Position numbers and translations under genes: made by a program. A DNA stretch of 64,000 bases from CAVSUB01 sp963730995 (lineage in GTDB: Bacteria; Acidobacteriota; Vicinamibacteria; Vicinamibacterales; 2-12-FULL-66-21): the NCBI GenBank assembly GCA_963730995.1, contig CAVSUB010000001.1, positions 1,405,477-1,469,476 on the forward strand, given 5' to 3'. Each line of letters begins with the position of its first letter. The stretch's first letter is position 1. This document shows positions 60,682 to 64,000 of this stretch, one piece after another. Below the pieces are notes generated by a model that saw only the letters and a list, made by a program, of their open reading frames with translations, made no database searches and was not told where the DNA came from.

Positions 60682-61521
60682 ATGAGAGTTGAGTTCGTTC
60701 CACCCGAATCTGTCACACAGCCGCGTCTCTGGGTGAGGCACGACCAGGCTTTCGCGATGATGTTGGGGCCGGGCTCAATTGAGTGGGGCTCGCAGCGTTC
60801 TGCGATGGAGCAGTTCGATTACGCAGCGGGCGATTTAGCATTGTGCGACCGTCATCAGGGAGAGTGGGTGGGACTCATGAACACACCGCATCTGCAGATC
60901 GGTATTTCCGATACGGCACTGATGGCCAGCTCTGACGGAGCTTACGGCGAGGTAGAACTGCGCCCTTCACGCAAGTTTGCGGACCCGCGCTTGAGTGCGA
61001 TGGTGGCGGCCGTTCACGCCGAGATGGTTGCTGGCTTTTCGAGCGGGCGGCTGTTTCTGGATTCTCTCGAACAGGCAATGGCCGTAGCGCTGGTCAAGGG
61101 GCATGCAGTAAGGCACCGACCAGTGCAGATCTACCGAGGCGGCCTGGGCTCAGCGCGCTTGCGAAGGCTCAAGGAGTTCGTCCATGCACAGATGGAAGAC
61201 GACTTGAGTCTCGACGAGATGGCACAATCCGTAGGATTGAGCACAGCTCATTTCGCCCGGATGTTTCGTAAGTCAACGGGCGAGACCCCGCATCAATTTG
61301 TTCTGCGCCACAGGCTTGAGCGTGCTAGAGCGATGTTGCGTGCTGGCGATTCGCGGGTATTGGACGTGGCCGTGGCCTGTGGCTTCAAGACCCAGCAGCA
61401 CTTTGCACAGGTCTTTCGTGACGTCTGTGGAGTAAGCCCGACAGAGTATCGCCAGGATCTTATCCGCTCCGAGGCGTCTTGCGCGTCGGACTCGAGCTCG
61501 GAGGATACGCCACGCCTGTGA
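60682..61521 (+). CDS. AraC-family transcriptional regulator
   Basis: 279 aa from ATG 60682, preceded by GGAG at 60671-60674. An N-terminal cupin-like sensing part is followed by the two helix-turn-helix motifs: MAQSVGLSTAHFARMFRKST (GETPHQFVLRHRLERARAML) and VLDVAVACGFKTQQHFAQVF, then CGVSPTEYRQDL. Downstream, 364 bp away, lies the beginning of a monooxygenase gene cut by an insertion sequence, which may have been its target. Confidence 0.92.
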   Translation: MRVEFVPPESVTQPRLWVRHDQAFAMMLGPGSIEWGSQRSAMEQFDYAAGDLALCDRHQGEWVGLMNTPHLQIGISDTALMASSDGAYGEVELRPSRKFADPRLSAMVAAVHAEMVAGFSSGRLFLDSLEQAMAVALVKGHAVRHRPVQIYRGGLGSARLRRLKEFVHAQMEDDLSLDEMAQSVGLSTAHFARMFRKSTGETPHQFVLRHRLERARAMLRAGDSRVLDVAVACGFKTQQHFAQVFRDVCGVSPTEYRQDLIRSEASCASDSSSEDTPRL

Positions 61522-61885
61522 TCTTGGTTCGCAGCCCGACCTTCACGCGTGCGTGTTGGCGTGCACGTCCTTGTTAACGTCCAGCCCTGTCCGGACTTTG
61601 TAACTTCTCGCTCCTTGCACCCGCCTCAGCACTTTGGCCTCCGTCGACACTTCTGAATCTGTCACGCCGTAGTTCATTCGGAACTCTCGTTGTCGTTCCC
61701 TCAAGACAACTCCTGACTTAGGTGTGAGTCGTTGGAGTGCTCTCTCCTGGAGCATGAATGCAGCACGATTCCGACCATCCCGGCAGAAATCCGCACAGGT
61801 CCGTTTCCGATCCGCAGTCTACTCACAGTTGTGAGCAGAGATCATTCAATGAGCCGGAACTACTTCAACACCGGAGGGTCACACA
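61522..61885. promoter_or_regulatory. Region between AraC gene and truncated monooxygenase
   Basis: No gene is supported. It should contain the promoter of the monooxygenase fragment. CACGCGTGCGTG and TGCACG near 61545-61570 include short palindromes that might be regulator sites. GGAGG at 61873-61877 is a clear ribosome-binding site for the following gene. Confidence 0.35.
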
Positions 61886-62017
61886 ATGGAAGCCATTGGA
61901 TTGTTAGTCACACTCGAAGCACGCGCCGGCAAGGAGGCGGATGCCGAGGCATTTCTGAAGTCAGCTCAGCCACTCGTGTCACCGAACGTTGAAATGCGGC
62001 CACTGAGGAACGTTTGA
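61886..62017 (+). pseudogene. Antibiotic-biosynthesis-monooxygenase-like gene cut by an IS21 element
   Basis: ATG 61886 has GGAGG 8 bp upstream. The product begins MEAIGLLVTLEARAGKEADA and EAFLKSAQPLV, the start of an ABM-type small monooxygenase, and then enters sequence of the insertion element at 61977, stopping at 62015-62017. Only about 30 of the expected ~95-100 residues are native. The rest of the gene should lie beyond the element, outside this window. Confidence 0.78.
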
Positions 62018-62029
62018 AAAGCGGCCACG
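61984..62029. repeat. Subterminal IS21 repeats (IstA-binding-like sites)
   Basis: Two direct repeats of about 20 bp (GAACGTTGAAATGCGGCCAC and GAACGTTTGAAAAGCGGCCAC) spaced 25 bp apart at the element's end. IS21-family ends carry such multiple transposase-binding repeats. Confidence 0.7.
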
Positions 62030-62208
62030 CAGTAGGCGGACTGAGTATCGTCTGAGTCTTCACTCGCGCGCAAGCGCGAGGTGCTTTTGTCTGTCTGTTC
62101 TCTCCAAAAGAATGAAATGGCGGTGGACGCTTGTGGGAAGCGCGAAGCGATTTCCAAGGCGCGGTGGACGCGGTCTGGGCGTCCACGGCGCCGGCAGCGT
62201 CCACGGCC

Positions 62209-62949
62209 TCAGTCGTCGGTCCCCGTGCGCTGGCGGAGGCGATAGCTCTTGCCGGTCATCTGGACCAAGACGGCATGCGCCAGAAAGCGATCGAGAATGG
62301 CGGTGGCCGCCGGGACGTCGCCGAGAAAGAGCCCCCAATCCTGCGTGGGTCGATTCGTCGTGATAAGCGTCGAGGCCGTTTCGTGGCGACGCACGAAGAC
62401 CTCGAGGAGGTCCTCGGCCGCGTTCGAGCCGAGCTTCTTCATGCCGAAGTCCTCGAGCACCAACAGGTCGACGCGCGTGAGCTGCTGGACCAGGTCACGG
62501 CGCGCGCCGGTGGCGTCCGCCTCGGCGAAGTCGGCGGCGAGATCGAACGTGCTGCGAACGAGCGCGCGCCGCCCCGCACGAATTGCGCCGATCGCGATGG
62601 CCGTGGCGATATGGGATTTGCCGACGCCGGGTGGCCCGATCAAGAGCACCCCGCTGTGCGTGTCGACGAAGCGGGCGCTCGCCAATTCGACGATCTTCGC
62701 TTTCGGGATCTTCGCGTTAAAACTCCAGTCGAAGTCCGCGAGCGTCTTCAGGACGGTGATGCCGCCTTGCTTCAGTCGGCGCGCGAAGAGTCGATCGGCG
62801 CGTCGGTGCAACTCGTCCTCGACCAGCAGCTCGAGAAACTCGAGATGGGGCAAGGGCGCGGCCTCGGCTTGCGCCACGCGTCCTGGCAGGGCTTCGACCA
62901 TGCCCGAAAGTCGCAGATGGCGGAGCCGCGTCGTCAATTGTGGATTCAT
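62209..62949 (-). CDS. istB: IS21-family helper ATPase IstB
   Basis: 246 aa, normal for IstB. Walker A is LLIGPPGVGKSHIATAIAIG and Walker B is VDLLVLEDFGMKKL; sensor segment ASTLITTNRPTQDW and the C-terminal RFLAHAVLVQMTGKSYRLR follow. IstB assembles on DNA with ATP and directs the IstA transposase to target sites. The start ATG overlaps the istA stop. Confidence 0.95.
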   Translation of the reverse strand: MNPQLTTRLRHLRLSGMVEALPGRVAQAEAAPLPHLEFLELLVEDELHRRADRLFARRLKQGGITVLKTLADFDWSFNAKIPKAKIVELASARFVDTHSGVLLIGPPGVGKSHIATAIAIGAIRAGRRALVRSTFDLAADFAEADATGARRDLVQQLTRVDLLVLEDFGMKKLGSNAAEDLLEVFVRRHETASTLITTNRPTQDWGLFLGDVPAATAILDRFLAHAVLVQMTGKSYRLRQRTGTDD

Positions 62950-63999
62950 CGGAAGAAGTCCTCCAAGGTGTACTGAGTCATCGGCCGGATCGCCGGGTCG
63001 TCGGTGACGAGCGTCGGCCTGGGCGGTACCGGCGTGCGCTCGACGAGCCGGCGAATGGTTTGATAGCGAAAGTGCTGGTGGGCGTGCGCTTCCATGACCG
63101 CGGCGAGCACGCGCTCCCGCGGATGCCGCCGCGTGAGGCTGAGCACGCCCTGGATCAGGCGAATGGCGCGGACACCGCGTGCGGCGAGCGCCGCGTCAGC
63201 CCACAGCTTCACGGCGGGTCCCACGCGCTCGCACTGGCCGACGAGGCGATCGACAAACGCCTGCTGGCGCGTCGAGGCCTCGGCCTCGCCGGCGCGCGGC
63301 GCGAAGACGCCCGCCGCGACCCGGACGTGCACCGCGACGAGCGTGTCCGCCTGGAAGACGCGCACCAGTTGTGTATCCCAGTGCACGCGGACGCGTTGGC
63401 CCAGGAGCGCAAGCGGCACGGGATAGAACGCGCCGCCGACTTCGACGTGCCCATCGGTGTGGACGGTCCGCTCGCCGGCGGTGAAGAACGGAAAGGCGGC
63501 GCTGGCGAGCGGTTGCAGGGCCGGTTGCTCGACCTCGACGAAGTGCGTCCAGACCTGGCGGCGGGTCGTGCCGTGAATCCGCAGCCGCGCAATGGTGCGA
63601 TTCCAGTGACACAGGAACACATTGTGCGCGGCGAGGCTGTCGAACCGTCGGCCTTTGAGCGCGTTATCTTTGACGTAGCCGCCGCTGCGCTCCTGCTTCC
63701 CGTTTTCCTGTGGGGTGCGCGGCGGCGTTGGCAGCGACGTGAAGCCCCAATGCGCGGCGAACGCGAGATAGACCTCGTGGCTGTCGGGGTCGAAGCAACA
63801 CGCGCGCACGACCGCGGCTTTGAGATTGTCGTGGCGAATCACCGTCGGCACGCCGCCCAGATCCCGGAAGGCGCGCTCGTGCAACCGGAGGAACGTCTCG
63901 AGCTTCTGATCCCAGACGGCTTCTTCGTAGCCGTGCCGTGAGTGGCCGAGCGTCATCCGAAACACCCACGGCCGTCGCCACTCGCCTGTCCCCGTGTCC
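62946..63999 (-). CDS. istA: IS21-family transposase IstA (5' end beyond the window)
   Basis: C-terminal part of about 350 aa, open through the right edge. The DDE-type integrase core is visible from WRRPWVFRMTLGHSRHGYEE onward, with the second catalytic Asp in VIRHDNLKAAVV and the Glu in PQENGKQERSGGYVKDN, then FYPVPLALLGQRVRVHWDTQ of the C-terminal beta-barrel. The N-terminal DNA-binding part and the first Asp lie outside the window. It overlaps istB by 4 bp. Confidence 0.93.
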   Translation of the reverse strand, partial: DTGTGEWRRPWVFRMTLGHSRHGYEEAVWDQKLETFLRLHERAFRDLGGVPTVIRHDNLKAAVVRACCFDPDSHEVYLAFAAHWGFTSLPTPPRTPQENGKQERSGGYVKDNALKGRRFDSLAAHNVFLCHWNRTIARLRIHGTTRRQVWTHFVEVEQPALQPLASAAFPFFTAGERTVHTDGHVEVGGAFYPVPLALLGQRVRVHWDTQLVRVFQADTLVAVHVRVAAGVFAPRAGEAEASTRQQAFVDRLVGQCERVGPAVKLWADAALAARGVRAIRLIQGVLSLTRRHPRERVLAAVMEAHAHQHFRYQTIRRLVERTPVPPRPTLVTDDPAIRPMTQYTLEDFFR

Positions 64000-64000
64000 A

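Larger units (their letters stand above)
61977..64000 (-). mobile_element. IS21-family insertion sequence (partial, right end visible)
   Basis: The element encodes IstA and IstB on the minus strand, overlapping by 4 bp. Its visible end begins TGTCACCGAACGTTGAAATG, with two copies of an IstA-site-like repeat (GAACGTTGAAATGCGGCCAC at 61984-62003 and GAACGTTTGAAAAGCGGCCA at 62009-62028), and starts inside a monooxygenase reading frame. TGT termini and repeated subterminal sites are characteristic of IS21. The other end lies outside the window, so target duplication cannot be checked. Confidence 0.82.

Overview
This window is GC-rich (about 65% by eye) and looks like a soil-type Acidobacteriota genome, probably near Vicinamibacteria. 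The main clue is the repeated pairing of PadR regulators with very long FtsX/MacB-type permeases that carry their own N-terminal helical segment and lack an ATPase partner (the ADOP permeases, 'acidobacterial duplicated orphan permease'). There are three full-length copies and one 3' remnant. An M56/BlaI pair with a repeat-bearing sensor, an ECF sigma factor next to a Ser/Thr kinase fragment, and exported DUF1080-like and CBM9-like proteins fit the same assignment, which is inferred from gene content only.

Layout. 0-10 kb: the start of a PBP1A-like gene, an exported protein with kinase-like motifs, an RND efflux operon (adaptor, pump, outer-membrane factor) and a divergent NarL-type two-component pair. 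10-12 kb: NHEJ-type polymerase and ligase encoded as separate LigD-like proteins. 12-17 kb: a CitMHS carrier, AtuA and an AtuA partner in an overlapping operon, followed by a secreted hydrolase broken by two +1 frameshifts. 17-20 kb: M56 sensor protease with tandem DHG repeats plus BlaI, with a perfect palindrome upstream. 20-22.5 kb: a geranylgeranyl-reductase-like flavoprotein and a cyclopropane fatty acid synthase. 22.7-27.8 kb: permease remnant, PadR-ADOP pair, cytochrome P450, second PadR. 27.9-34.9 kb: aminotransferase, sugar O-acetyltransferase, multicopper oxidase with unusual domain order, internally deleted ATP-grasp ligase, ankyrin-FKBP fusion, DUF1080-like protein. 35-46 kb: second ADOP permease, MOSC, DUF1059, ECF sigma/zinc-finger anti-sigma pair, DinB, Gfo/Idh/MocA oxidoreductase, PadR-ADOP pair, SDR and a cupin dioxygenase. 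46.5-51 kb: a second RND system (adaptor and pump). 51-55 kb: a galactose-oxidase-like enzyme coupled to a Tat-exported HisC-like protein that lacks the catalytic lysine. 55-62 kb: a decaying stretch of fragments and pseudogenes mixed with a few intact genes. 62-64 kb: an IS21-family element that interrupts a monooxygenase gene and runs off the window.

Two themes stand out. First, six otherwise well-preserved reading frames each resume after skipping exactly one base (near 9410, 15783, 16075, 29483, 45669 and 49078). Every case is a +1, and every surplus base is G or C, so a systematic sequencing or assembly problem is as likely as real gene decay. Second, many genes are exported or envelope-related (two RND pumps, ADOP permeases, a sensor protease, secreted oxidases and binding proteins), with local regulators beside them. 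No CRISPR array, complete tRNA, rRNA or phage module was seen.
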